The notes under the pieces: model-generated
What the model saw: the letters and a program-made list of their open reading frames with translations, nothing else
Databases searched by the model: none
Told to the model about the DNA's origin: nothing
Shown here: one piece after another, positions 18,109 to 28,182 of the stretch
How positions within the stretch are numbered: the first letter of the stretch is position 1
Layout: each line of letters begins with the position of its first letter
Assembly (NCBI GenBank): GCA_905203015.1
Contig: CAJKUC010000012.1
Span: 1-64,000, forward strand
DNA: 64,000 nt
Reading direction: 5' to 3'
Source of the DNA: an uncultured Christensenella sp.
Lineage (GTDB): Bacteria; Bacillota; Clostridia; Christensenellales; Borkfalkiaceae
Program-made: the position numbers and the translations under genes

Positions 18109-21100
18109 TTAATCGTTTTCTTCCCATTCGACCGATTCGCCTGTAATCTTCCAAGATCCGACCTTAGTCGTTACCGCCGATAATGTAGCCAAATCATCGT
18201 ATCTGGTAACGCCGTCGTAATAGTAATATTTATCTTTTTCGAGTTTTCCTGCCGTATCTTTATCGTTTCCGGCATAAGTCGCCCAATTATAACGTGCAAT
18301 ACCCGTATCCAAAGCAACGTCTGTCTTCATTGCCATCGGAATAATAACGGAAACAACTTTTATGTTCTGAAGATTTCCCGCCGTTCCGTGCGTTGTATCC
18401 TCAACAAAAAGCGCACCATAACCGAATTGCGGCGAGGTATGGAACGTTGTTGTTTTAATTTCAATAATAATGTCTTTAATCAATATATTCGGATTGTAAC
18501 TAAACAACAGCCCCGCGCCACGATCGCCGCCTTTGATTGAGCGGAAATCGGCAAATTGAATATAAACGTTTTCAATTTTTGAGCCGGAATTTCTATCTGC
18601 GGCAGCCTCATAAGCCAAAAACGGGGTATTTTTATAATCTCCCTCGTTCGACAAAATCGAAGCGGTAAACGCAACATTTCGGATAATCGCCGTATTTCCC
18701 AAAGCTCCGAACAATCCTTTCTCTCCTACCCGAAGCCCAATGATTTTATGTCCTTTCCCATCGAATATACCATTAAAATATTTATTGTTGTCCTTATCGG
18801 CGGAAACATTTTTCCATTCGATTTCACCTGTACAAATTACATCACAACCAAGCACATAATACCCGTTGACGATGCCGGAAGATACGTCGAATACGCTCAA
18901 ATCGCTTTCTTCATCTATAATTTTCGTATATGCATTCAGTTTTACTCTATATTTTCCGAACGCACTCACAATAACGATTTCGGTTTCGGTAACTCCGTCG
19001 TTTTTTGTCGCCACACCGAGAACTTTGTTGTCCGCTATGCTTAACGTCGTACCTCCTTGGTACGCCGCGGTAAGCACTACGCCGTTTTTACCGAAAATTT
19101 CATCGATCGGTAAATCGCCGTCCATTGCGGAAAATTCAACCGTTTTTCCGTATTCTATAATTTCAAATTCAGGTAATTTTCCTTTCCATTCAACAGTCGA
19201 TTCCGTGATCGTCCAATAATTCTCGTCATCTCCGATTTTATTTACGGTTTTCGCCAACTCAGACAACCCATCGAAACGAGTAACGCCTGTGTACACGTAT
19301 TCATTCGTGCTGGCGTTCTCTTCTATTCCATCATTCACCGCATAAATTTTCGCAGGAAACGTCTTGTTGTACTCTACATTATCGGATAACGGTATATTTT
19401 TTTCCGAAATCACGTACACATTACTGATATTTGCTACGTTTTTATTCCAATTCTTCCCGTTTTCGGCAACCGCGTATGCATCAGACGCAAACATAATACC
19501 ATAAACTTTATCGTAGCCAGAAACAGGAAAACACGAAGCGTCGACCAATACATTTTTAAATACGTCCCATGGGCAACGCTTCCACATCAATGCGCCGGGA
19601 CGAGAACCTACTTTTGCGATTTTTACGTAGATATTCTCGAATAACGCACCGGCATTATACGGAGTTACGGAGCATCCCGCAAAAACAGCTGAGCTGTAAG
19701 CCGATAAATCCGCGTCGATAACGCCGAAATTACGCACAACGGCATTACTGTCTATAATGCCGAACAGTCCGCCGCCCGATTCGTTTGCCGAAAATTTTGC
19801 GTTCTTAATCGAAAATCCGTTGCCGTCAAACACGCCGCTAAACTTACCGCTATTCGCAATTATTGCAACATCCGAGCAGTCGATATCGTTTGTCATAATA
19901 AAATATCCGTCTCGATTACTATTGAATACAAGCAAATCCGCTGCCGAGCGCAGTATTTTCGTATAAGCTTCAAACGTAACGGTATAGCCGACGGTTTCGC
20001 TGTATATGGTTACCATTCTTTCAATCATCCCCGTGCGAATAGTAGGAATACCGAGAATTTTATTATTGTCTACGATGAGAGATTCTCCGTTGTAATATGC
20101 GTCCGCAAGATCTGCGTTTTCACCAAACACCTCTTCAACAGGAAAATCGCCGTCAATAGCAGAAAAATATTCTATGGGTTTCGAATATTCAGCCACCGGT
20201 CTGAGTACGGACACCGGAATGTTAAGCGTTCCCTCTTCGCCATTTCCGTCAATAAAGGATATTTCAATCTCTGCATTTCCGTAACCGACGGCAGATACCG
20301 ATTCATTATCTTTATTATAATTTATTATTCCTTCTCCGCCAAGAACAGAAACATTATATTTTAATGCCTGACCGTTTTCACTTACGTTTACGACAAAAGG
20401 CGAAGAAGTTTCATACGTTTTACCTCCGTGCGAAGCGACGGTGTAAAGCCTGATACTGCTTGTACGTCCGCCGTTTACCGTTACGGAAAGTTCATTGATA
20501 ACATTCACCAGAAACGATTTACGCATATAAACACCGCCGAGCCCACGCCAATTTCCGATGATTTCCACAAGGGTTTCTCCGTTTTTAAGCGGATAAAAAA
20601 CTCCGTTTTCAATCCTTCCGACTGCATTATCGGAAACTTTATATTCAACGTCGGCATCGAAAAACGTCTTTCCGTTGAAATTTATCGAGGGAATAAAATT
20701 CAATTGCGAAAGCATTCCCACCGTAACGTTTTCCTCTTCCGGTAATCCCTCAAAAGTCATTACGGGCAACATATTCCCGTCTGAAATAACAACTTCACAT
20801 TCCGCATTTTCCCCGGCGTATGATGCCGAAATAATCGCCGTTCCCACATGGTTAGAAATAACTTTACCGTCTTTGACAGACGCAACTGACTCATCGGAAG
20901 AATTCCACACGAGAATTTCTCCCTCAACCTGAGTATAAGACGCTTTGATTACGGTTTCATCGCCGAGAATTAACGGAGCGCGATCTTTATCGAGCGTAAG
21001 AATCACTTCCGTCGAAGAGTTATCGTTGTTTTGATCCTTTTTACAACTTACGCACACCAACGCCAAAGCTCCGACTAATGCAGACGCCAACGTAAAAAGA

Positions 21101-21126
21101 ATGCTTTTTTTAATTATACTTCTCAT
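18109..21126 (-). CDS. Surface lipoprotein with Ig-like and beta-helix modules, 1005 aa
   Basis: The signal peptide ends in CVSC followed by KKDQNN (lipobox). Residues about 40-120 form a BIG2-type Ig domain (LVWNSSDESVASVKDGKV). Two copies of a GLUG/right-handed beta-helix module start near residues 395 and 740 (GYFIMTNDI, then FDGNGFSI, then LFGIIDSNAVVRNFGV; and GYYVLGCDVI). Each copy is preceded by a short domain beginning near PVEEVFG or PIDEIFG. No catalytic residues are obvious, so it likely binds polysaccharide at the cell surface. The gene is flanked by the DUF4838 gene and the ARH gene, with 13-31 bp gaps. Confidence 0.8.
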   Translation of the reverse strand: MRSIIKKSILFTLASALVGALALVCVSCKKDQNNDNSSTEVILTLDKDRAPLILGDETVIKASYTQVEGEILVWNSSDESVASVKDGKVISNHVGTAIISASYAGENAECEVVISDGNMLPVMTFEGLPEEENVTVGMLSQLNFIPSINFNGKTFFDADVEYKVSDNAVGRIENGVFYPLKNGETLVEIIGNWRGLGGVYMRKSFLVNVINELSVTVNGGRTSSIRLYTVASHGGKTYETSSPFVVNVSENGQALKYNVSVLGGEGIINYNKDNESVSAVGYGNAEIEISFIDGNGEEGTLNIPVSVLRPVAEYSKPIEYFSAIDGDFPVEEVFGENADLADAYYNGESLIVDNNKILGIPTIRTGMIERMVTIYSETVGYTVTFEAYTKILRSAADLLVFNSNRDGYFIMTNDIDCSDVAIIANSGKFSGVFDGNGFSIKNAKFSANESGGGLFGIIDSNAVVRNFGVIDADLSAYSSAVFAGCSVTPYNAGALFENIYVKIAKVGSRPGALMWKRCPWDVFKNVLVDASCFPVSGYDKVYGIMFASDAYAVAENGKNWNKNVANISNVYVISEKNIPLSDNVEYNKTFPAKIYAVNDGIEENASTNEYVYTGVTRFDGLSELAKTVNKIGDDENYWTITESTVEWKGKLPEFEIIEYGKTVEFSAMDGDLPIDEIFGKNGVVLTAAYQGGTTLSIADNKVLGVATKNDGVTETEIVIVSAFGKYRVKLNAYTKIIDEESDLSVFDVSSGIVNGYYVLGCDVICTGEIEWKNVSADKDNNKYFNGIFDGKGHKIIGLRVGEKGLFGALGNTAIIRNVAFTASILSNEGDYKNTPFLAYEAAADRNSGSKIENVYIQFADFRSIKGGDRGAGLLFSYNPNILIKDIIIEIKTTTFHTSPQFGYGALFVEDTTHGTAGNLQNIKVVSVIIPMAMKTDVALDTGIARYNWATYAGNDKDTAGKLEKDKYYYYDGVTRYDDLATLSAVTTKVGSWKITGESVEWEEND

Positions 21127-21157
21127 TAAAGTTACCTTTCCTTATCTTTTCGCACAA

Positions 21158-23173
21158 TTACAAAGAATTAAGATATTCCGTCAACATTCCCGCCGGTTCG
21201 ATTTCTTTAATTCTCGAAATTCCAAGCCTTAACCCCGTTTCTTTAAAACGAGATTTCAATGCACTTAATTTTTCCGCCGTCAAATAAGTGGATCTTAACT
21301 GCAACGTAGCATACGCCGGAAAAATCCATTCAATATCGATATGATCTTTAAGCATATTGTAAGTTACCGGATCTGTATCTTTATAAGAATCGACCGCAGC
21401 CAAAGCTTTGTCGAAATCATTGAGCCAACCCTGCAATGTTGCATAAGGGAAATTTTTTGCCATTGCTACGGAACTCACGTATTCCGTATCCTTCTTGTAT
21501 TTTGCATTGTGTAAACGCATAGATTCAAAAATTTCTTTCATAACCGGAGCGGCGTCTTTATACATTGCTTTCATAAAATTATTCACAAGTTCTTCGGTAT
21601 CAAGCGAAGTATCCCAAGTAAGTTTAGATTGCAAATATATGCTTAACGCGTGAAAACCCGTAGACGCGCCCGTTTGGTAAGATTGAGAATTCTGATAAAA
21701 ATATTTCGCGTTATACGATGCAAAAAATTTATAGCCTTCGGCATTAAACATTGAGAAAGCATCGTGGAAATATAAATACTGTTGGAAATTCGTGCTATAT
21801 GTCCAAAACCATAATCCGTCAGATATCGACGCCCATTTTGCTATTTGCTCACGCCCTTTATCGTTTTTCTCGTGATAGATATTCAGTTCTTCTTCGAGTA
21901 AGTCTTTCAACGCAAGCCATACGGACACACCGTCGCTGAATTTCAGTTCAGGAGCATTTGCCACATATGTTCCCGTTGCGTTATCTAAATGCGCCGGCGC
22001 GATTGCGTATGAATTATAGGCGAAAAAAACCAACTCGAAATTATCTCTGTAAAACAACTCGTTGTCTTTATTTTCTTCAAGCCATATTCTGAGATATTCG
22101 TTTACTTTATTGATAAATATAATCAAAGTCGCGGCAGGCGAGCCGTATTTAGCAACAGCTTCGGCGCATGCATCGCAAGAACAAGTATCGTTATTATCCT
22201 CAATCGTAAGGCTGACGGCATTCATATTCGGATACAAATCCGTAGTATACGTCTTCATCGACGCTTCGATTTTTTCGGCGCAGGCCTGAGCCATAAGGTC
22301 GAATTCCCGATCATCGCCATGCGCGGTATAACATAATACCTCGCCCGCATCTCCAAACCATTTCGGATGTTTTTGATATTCGGGGTCGTTACGAGGCAAA
22401 TATTCGCTGGAATTATGCACCGTATCATACTTGGAAGTTTTGTCAGCCTTTCCGTCGGCTGTCATCTTCGCGTGAATCGGCATAAGATAGCTTCCGGAAT
22501 AGAGCGGCATACGCAAACGATTTTTAAAATCCTGCGTAAGAAACGCAAAGTTCGTGCTGCGTCTTAATATATCGGGAATATCGGTAACGTCATAATTCAA
22601 TAATTTTTTCTCGGTTACGCCCGTTTCTATCTCCATACAATCAAGATAATACTGTTCGTAGCCGAAAGTTATACTCATAAAATCGTAAACAGAATAAAGC
22701 GTACCGTAATGTCCGCCGCCTGCGAGATAAACCGATTTATCTTTTGTAACAATGCGAACTCCGTCTTCCGTAAGAGCATTTTTATCCAACGAAATATTCG
22801 CCGAACGGAATACGTCGTTTTCGCCGATAGAAATATACTTTGCCGTAGCGGAATGGGTTATCCCTGCCGCATTCTTTTCCGGAATATTGATTCCCGTAGC
22901 CTGCTTGAATAAAGTTTTAAATTCCTCTTTTGCCGTACGTTCCGCGCCTGTTGCGTTAGAATCCACTATAAGCACATATTCGGTTTTACCGTTTTGCACC
23001 AAATAGTCATCGGTTTCGGGCGCAGTATAAATATGTGTCCCCTCATAGGAAGCCTTCTGTTGCGGCTCAACGATGGTTTTACCGTTAGAAGAATCTTTTT
23101 TACAGCTTACTCCGCAAAAACAGCTCAGCACAGCAAGCGCAACACATATTGCTTTGATTATCTTCTTTTTCAT
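21158..23173 (-). CDS. DUF4838 lipoprotein, 671 aa
   Basis: The start is placed at 23173, where GGGGAG precedes the ATG; an upstream ATG at 23206 would overlap the preceding gene. The lipobox is GVSC/KKDSS. Residues about 45-170 resemble the N-terminal domain of alpha-glucuronidases (LIVDSNATGAERTAKEEF, then YISIGEN, then GGGHYGTLYSVYDF). A DUF4838 domain with a TIM-barrel-like pattern follows, with the Cys motif TCSCDACAEAV near residue 333. DUF4838 proteins are found in glycan loci and are thought to be surface glycosidases; activity is not established here. It lies between surface-protein genes. Confidence 0.85.
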   Translation of the reverse strand: MKKKIIKAICVALAVLSCFCGVSCKKDSSNGKTIVEPQQKASYEGTHIYTAPETDDYLVQNGKTEYVLIVDSNATGAERTAKEEFKTLFKQATGINIPEKNAAGITHSATAKYISIGENDVFRSANISLDKNALTEDGVRIVTKDKSVYLAGGGHYGTLYSVYDFMSITFGYEQYYLDCMEIETGVTEKKLLNYDVTDIPDILRRSTNFAFLTQDFKNRLRMPLYSGSYLMPIHAKMTADGKADKTSKYDTVHNSSEYLPRNDPEYQKHPKWFGDAGEVLCYTAHGDDREFDLMAQACAEKIEASMKTYTTDLYPNMNAVSLTIEDNNDTCSCDACAEAVAKYGSPAATLIIFINKVNEYLRIWLEENKDNELFYRDNFELVFFAYNSYAIAPAHLDNATGTYVANAPELKFSDGVSVWLALKDLLEEELNIYHEKNDKGREQIAKWASISDGLWFWTYSTNFQQYLYFHDAFSMFNAEGYKFFASYNAKYFYQNSQSYQTGASTGFHALSIYLQSKLTWDTSLDTEELVNNFMKAMYKDAAPVMKEIFESMRLHNAKYKKDTEYVSSVAMAKNFPYATLQGWLNDFDKALAAVDSYKDTDPVTYNMLKDHIDIEWIFPAYATLQLRSTYLTAEKLSALKSRFKETGLRLGISRIKEIEPAGMLTEYLNSL

Positions 23174-23195
23174 TGCGTTGTTCTCCCCAAAAAAA

Positions 23196-26192
23196 TCACT
23201 CCACAATCAACACAAAACTCGCATAACTCGAATTACCGGCTTCATCTGTGCAATAAATATAAACAGTATACTCACCAGAATATTTCGCTTCGAATTCATT
23301 GCCCACAGAAATGACGGAATTTTGTTTTTTATCCATCACGATAACGGTAACGGAAAGTTTGTCTTGCGCCGTTATATTATCGCTCACAACGTAATTCTTG
23401 ATTTCGTAAACAGTAAGTCTCTTGATTGTAATTACTTCGTTTTCAATCTGAATCGAAGGTTTTTCATCGTCTTCCACGTTGATAAGATACGGCATAGTCA
23501 CTTCGTTACCGCTTTGATCTATCGTGCGGTACTGGATACGATATTTACCGTATTCTTTTAATGTGAATGTATAGTTCGCCGACGCGGTAGCAGAGCCGTC
23601 AAGAAGAATTCCCTCCTCCGAAAGCACATACCGATTCGACGGATCATACACAGCGACTGTAAGCTTACCGTTTAAAGAAGGCGATATCACGTCGGTATAC
23701 GTTGCGGGAACAAGCGTTATCTTCTCCCCGAGATCGTGTTTACCCGAGATATCTTTTGCGGATATTTCAGGAGAAATAACGTCGAAATAAGTTAATGCGA
23801 AAGGTTGATTATTAACCCTTCTTATATCTAAATATGCTTCACCGGAAATTCCGTTTAAATTGACGTCTAAGAAGAATAAATCGTTTTTAAAAGAAGGATC
23901 GATAATTACCGCCGTTCCGCCGGGAAGCACCAATTTACCTACGGAAGAATCGTAGTAAATCGATTTGATTTCGCCGTCGGCAAAAGTGCCGCCGGTTTTA
24001 TATTCCGTTCCGTTTATTTTTACCCCGATTCCGCCAACGATTCCGTAAAATTCTATATTCAAAGCATTATTCGCATCATAACAGTCGGTAAGTTTTAACG
24101 ACAATGATTGATAATAAGCGCCTACCGGAACCGTAAAATTAAAGCGGAAATTACTAAAAGTGAGAGCGTTGACAAATTCAAGCGTATTGTTACCTTCGTT
24201 TTTATTCGAATTATAACGAATACTCATAGAATTTTCTTCTGCCGAAAAATCCCCTTGAAAATATTCGGACAATTTCAAATTTTCATTAAAACCGACATCG
24301 ACTATTTTTATTTCGGAACTTTCCCATACGGCAGTTTTGCAAACGAATTTCACACGAACGTTTTCGCTGCCCGTGATTACAAACGAATCGGCGTTTGCCT
24401 GCTTATATTCCCCTCCGTCGAAAGAGACGAAAAACTCGGAATCTTCCGCAGTGGCATCTTTCTGCGTAAAAGTGTAAGCTTTTAAATTTGTAAGCGAATA
24501 TTCCGCGTCTTTCAAAAAGTATCTCGGTAAATATGGCTCGTCGAGATATTTAACCGCGTCCGAAGCCACGCATTCCGCTTTATAAGAAAATTCGTAATTG
24601 TTGAAAAGATCGTAATATTCGTAAACGATGGTATATTCGCCTAAGTGCATAGGCATAAATTTACCGTTTTGAATTTTTACTTTTTCTCCTTCAAATACAA
24701 CGTATATATCAAAAAATGCTTCTCCGTTTAATCCTTCAAGCGTACATTCCGGGAACTCGATTTCATATCCGGCTTTCAACTCTTCCAGCCGATCAACCGA
24801 TATATCGATCGTTTTGCCGTCCTCAATGTCAATACAGTTGACATATACATATTCCACCGTTTTATTGCCGAATTTATCTTCTGCCGTATAAACGATTGTA
24901 TAAGTTCCTTCGCGCTCGGCAACAAATTCTCCGTTTTTTACGAACACGCTGCTGCGTTTCGTAGATTCGTAGTTATAATATACCGCATAAGACAGGTTTG
25001 CGCCGCTGACGTCTACCGTTTCGGCTTTAAAAATCGAAACGGTTTGTCCTTTCGCCACGCACACGGTATTTTCCGTTGTTGCAAGTCTTTCATCGAGTTC
25101 TATCAAAGGCGCTTTTTCGTCGCGATAATCCCCAAGGGTTAAATTATCTCCGGATACGCCATCGATTTGCGAAATTTCTATTCTTGCCGCGGATTTCTGA
25201 TAGTTTTCCGCAAATATCGATAAATAAACTTCACCCGTCGTGAATCCGCCGAACAAATTTTTGCCGTATATATCGGCATTTGCCAGTTGCGTGACTCTTA
25301 CGAAATTTCCAGAACGGTGGTTAATCCAAACGTCTTTATTTTGGGCATCGTATCGCCACGTAAAACCGCTCGGGGCCGTAGTTTTCGAGTTATGTCCCAT
25401 TAACGCGCCAAAGCGAGAAAATGCTACATACCAAGCCTCCCCGTCTACATAGACGGGAGTTTGCGTAACCGACACTCTCGGATTTGAGTTAAACCCGGAA
25501 GTTTCCTGCCCTGCCGCGCCGGCTCTGGCGCAAGGGGCTTGCCCCGCTTCAAACCACAACACAAAATCCGTATAAATCGAAGAATCATAGCAATCGGTAA
25601 GTCTTACAACGATATTTCCGACATCGGCTTCATCTGCAATCTGCGGCGTGTAAAGCGTAATAAGATCATTTAAAGACTTTTTACTTAAATCAATCGGAAT
25701 ATTGTAATTAAACGTATCGCCGCTTGCAAGCGACAAAACAATGCCTTTTTGATTCCCTGTATTTTTTGCAAATTCAGTTGTAAGATTTTTGTATTCTGCA
25801 GTAGAAAACTTAGACGTAACTCCGAATGTACTGTTTATAACGGTAAAATTTTTCTCAGCCGTAAGATAATAATCGTCTGTTTTAAGAGCATAACTTACGT
25901 TATAATCGCCTAACTCATCAAGCGTGTAAGCGTCTTTATTATAAGCTATTCCGTCGGGATAGGTGACGGCTCCGTCTTTCAATTCGTATTCTACACCGCC
26001 GTGCGTTACCGTTACCGAAGCGGGCAAAGTCAATTCGTCATTCAAACGATAAACGTCCTGCACAACATTTTCGGGAAACTCCGCTTTTTCTGCTTTAACC
26101 GATTTAATCGAAGCGAAACCGAAAATAAAGCACGAAGATACAATCGCAACAACAACCGCACCGATGATAGATTTTCTTTTTAAATTGATCAT
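23196..26192 (-). CDS. Secreted Ig-repeat protein, 998 aa
   Basis: An N-terminal signal peptide (basic MINLKRKS then a hydrophobic run ending near KAEKAE) is followed by several Ig-like domains of the DUF5011/Big_3 type, each marked by phrases such as GTYTIVYTAEDKFGNKTV, GEYTIVYEYYDLF and GKYRIQYRTIDQSGNEV. The last repeat ends GEYTVYIYCTDEAGNSS at the C-terminus. Two lectin-like beta-sandwich regions lie between them (near residues 150-320 and 640-800, both with LTDCYD). No anchor motif is visible at the C-terminus. It probably captures glycan near the ABC transporter encoded just upstream. Confidence 0.78.
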   Translation of the reverse strand: MINLKRKSIIGAVVVAIVSSCFIFGFASIKSVKAEKAEFPENVVQDVYRLNDELTLPASVTVTHGGVEYELKDGAVTYPDGIAYNKDAYTLDELGDYNVSYALKTDDYYLTAEKNFTVINSTFGVTSKFSTAEYKNLTTEFAKNTGNQKGIVLSLASGDTFNYNIPIDLSKKSLNDLITLYTPQIADEADVGNIVVRLTDCYDSSIYTDFVLWFEAGQAPCARAGAAGQETSGFNSNPRVSVTQTPVYVDGEAWYVAFSRFGALMGHNSKTTAPSGFTWRYDAQNKDVWINHRSGNFVRVTQLANADIYGKNLFGGFTTGEVYLSIFAENYQKSAARIEISQIDGVSGDNLTLGDYRDEKAPLIELDERLATTENTVCVAKGQTVSIFKAETVDVSGANLSYAVYYNYESTKRSSVFVKNGEFVAEREGTYTIVYTAEDKFGNKTVEYVYVNCIDIEDGKTIDISVDRLEELKAGYEIEFPECTLEGLNGEAFFDIYVVFEGEKVKIQNGKFMPMHLGEYTIVYEYYDLFNNYEFSYKAECVASDAVKYLDEPYLPRYFLKDAEYSLTNLKAYTFTQKDATAEDSEFFVSFDGGEYKQANADSFVITGSENVRVKFVCKTAVWESSEIKIVDVGFNENLKLSEYFQGDFSAEENSMSIRYNSNKNEGNNTLEFVNALTFSNFRFNFTVPVGAYYQSLSLKLTDCYDANNALNIEFYGIVGGIGVKINGTEYKTGGTFADGEIKSIYYDSSVGKLVLPGGTAVIIDPSFKNDLFFLDVNLNGISGEAYLDIRRVNNQPFALTYFDVISPEISAKDISGKHDLGEKITLVPATYTDVISPSLNGKLTVAVYDPSNRYVLSEEGILLDGSATASANYTFTLKEYGKYRIQYRTIDQSGNEVTMPYLINVEDDEKPSIQIENEVITIKRLTVYEIKNYVVSDNITAQDKLSVTVIVMDKKQNSVISVGNEFEAKYSGEYTVYIYCTDEAGNSSYASFVLIVE

Positions 26193-26216
26193 TCATTTAC
26201 TCCCGTTGAAAATAAT

Positions 26217-27185
26217 TCAGCCTTTAATGCCGCCCATCGAAATATCGCCTACAAGCTTTTTACTAAACACGCAATAAACAACAAGTATCGGCATAGCAAG
26301 CATCAGACATGCAGCAATTTCTATAGTTGTTTTGCCTTTAACCGCAGGATTGAGTCCCGGAGAGTCAAGGGCGGAAAACAAATACACCGCGTAAGCAAGC
26401 GTAGGTTTTGTGGGCAGATAAAGCATAGGCGTCTGATAATCGTTCCACAAATTGATAAACTGTATCAAAAATACAGATCCGATCATATTGACCGACAAAG
26501 GAAGGATAATCTTTATAAGCACGCTGAATTGCGAAGCTCCGTCAATTTCGGCGGCTTCGGCGTATGCATCCGACAGTCCTTGATAAAAAGCAAAATACAC
26601 AAAGAAGTACATGCCGGAAAAGTGGAATTTCTGAATCCAGTTTCCAAAGAATGTGTCGTACAACCCCGCCTGCCGCAAAAACGACAATTCCGAAGGATAA
26701 GCTCCTACAATGGGAATCATCATAAACAGCAAATAAACTGCATACTGAATTTTGCTGAATTTATATCTGTATTTCGCACACATATATGCGCCAATTGCGG
26801 GCACTACCGCAAGAATTATGCTGCCTACGCCTACGTATAAAATCGTATAAATGATATAAGTGAAAAACGATATTGTTTTTCCGCCGCCGCCCAGAGAGTG
26901 AGCCACTTTTGTGGATCCTGCATAATAAGCCGAAGAAAATTGAAGCGTACCGATATACTTGAAAACTTTCGTAAAGTTAGCAAAATTCAACGCTTCTGCT
27001 CGACTAAGTTTTAAACTCGGCAATCCGATATAATTTCCCATCGTTTTAAAATCTTTTTGACTTTTCAGCGATGTTAAAACGCCCCAGCCGAGCACGCAGA
27101 TAATCGAAAGCGCATATAAGGCAAGCACAATCAACGTGACGATGATAATCGGATTTTTATTAAGTTGATTTTTTGTCTTCTTCAT
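26217..27185 (-). CDS. Sugar ABC transporter permease (CUT1, LplC-like)
   Basis: The 322-residue inner-membrane protein has six hydrophobic segments and the EAA loop DAYAEAAEIDGASQFSVLIKI near residue 215 that contacts the ATPase. It ends with DISMGGIKG, the usual C-terminus of CUT1 second permeases (SGAVKG/GGIKG). It starts 6 bp after the first permease gene. The binding protein and both permeases are here, but no ATPase gene is in the window; CUT1 systems in Bacillota often share an MsmX-type ATPase encoded elsewhere. Confidence 0.92.
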   Translation of the reverse strand: MKKTKNQLNKNPIIIVTLIVLALYALSIICVLGWGVLTSLKSQKDFKTMGNYIGLPSLKLSRAEALNFANFTKVFKYIGTLQFSSAYYAGSTKVAHSLGGGGKTISFFTYIIYTILYVGVGSIILAVVPAIGAYMCAKYRYKFSKIQYAVYLLFMMIPIVGAYPSELSFLRQAGLYDTFFGNWIQKFHFSGMYFFVYFAFYQGLSDAYAEAAEIDGASQFSVLIKIILPLSVNMIGSVFLIQFINLWNDYQTPMLYLPTKPTLAYAVYLFSALDSPGLNPAVKGKTTIEIAACLMLAMPILVVYCVFSKKLVGDISMGGIKG

Positions 27186-27191
27186 CGTTCG

Positions 27192-28166
27192 TTACCCCTC
27201 GCTCGGTCCGTATTTATCAAACATTTTTCTCGTAAAGAATGTTACCGGCGCAACAAACATCGTAAGAATGAGTCCGAGTGCCGCAAGTTGAGGATAGTTA
27301 AGATAGCCTTTCAATCCTTCTACATTTATGTAGTCTGCACGAGAAGCCGCTTTATACAAATAGTACCCCATCGTTTCGAGTTTCGCCGGCGTGTTGTATT
27401 GATAAAAAGTATACAGATTCATCTGGTTGGTAAATATACCGGTCATACCGAGAACGATAAACGCAGAAACGGTGGAAAAAATCATCGGCACGTAAATATG
27501 TAAAAACTCTTGTACAAGATTCGCGCCGTCGATTTGCGCCGCTTCCACCACAGAAGAATTGATTCCGCTCATCGCGCCGGTGAACATTAACACATTTACG
27601 CCGAAAGATACCCACACGTTGAAAAAAAGAATCGCTCCGTAAGTTTTATTGACAAGATCGCCGGGAAGCGTAACGATCAATTCCGGCATTCCCTTGAAGA
27701 TCGAAGGCAATGCGTAATTCATCACGTTTTTAAAAAGCAAAGCAAATATCATCGGGGAAATGATGTTCGGCATATAAAGAATTACTTTAAAAAGCCCCGA
27801 TAAAGCACACTTTTTACACAAATAAAACGAGAAAATCAAAGCAAGCGGAATCGTTATAAACAAGTTGCTCGCAAAAAGCAAAGCGGAATTACGTATCATA
27901 TTGCCCGACGCGGCAAAAAACTCCCACGCGCGCTTAAAATTAGAAAATCCGGCAAATTCTTTTATGATACCGTCTACGCCATCGGTACGATAGCTGTATT
28001 TTTCAAACGCCATTATTATGGAATTAAAATTGATATAAAACGTAAATATACAAAACTGCAAAACCGGCAGAGCGCAGATAAGCACGTAGAAAACGGCGCG
28101 CTTACCCGATCTCGATGCCAAATATTTTTTTACGTCAAACCGACGTTTTTTATTAGTTTCGGTCAT
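27192..28166 (-). CDS. Sugar ABC transporter permease (CUT1, LplB-like)
   Basis: A 324-residue membrane protein with six predicted spans and an EAA loop (SSVVEAAQIDGANLVQEFLHI) near residue 210. The typical CUT1 first-permease N-terminus is visible (a basic start, then YVLICALPVLQFCIFTF). It starts 16 bp after the stop of the binding-protein gene and precedes the second permease by 6 bp, so the three form one transcription unit. Confidence 0.92.
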   Translation of the reverse strand: MTETNKKRRFDVKKYLASRSGKRAVFYVLICALPVLQFCIFTFYINFNSIIMAFEKYSYRTDGVDGIIKEFAGFSNFKRAWEFFAASGNMIRNSALLFASNLFITIPLALIFSFYLCKKCALSGLFKVILYMPNIISPMIFALLFKNVMNYALPSIFKGMPELIVTLPGDLVNKTYGAILFFNVWVSFGVNVLMFTGAMSGINSSVVEAAQIDGANLVQEFLHIYVPMIFSTVSAFIVLGMTGIFTNQMNLYTFYQYNTPAKLETMGYYLYKAASRADYINVEGLKGYLNYPQLAALGLILTMFVAPVTFFTRKMFDKYGPSEG

Positions 28167-28182
28167 TTTTAGCCCTCGGCAA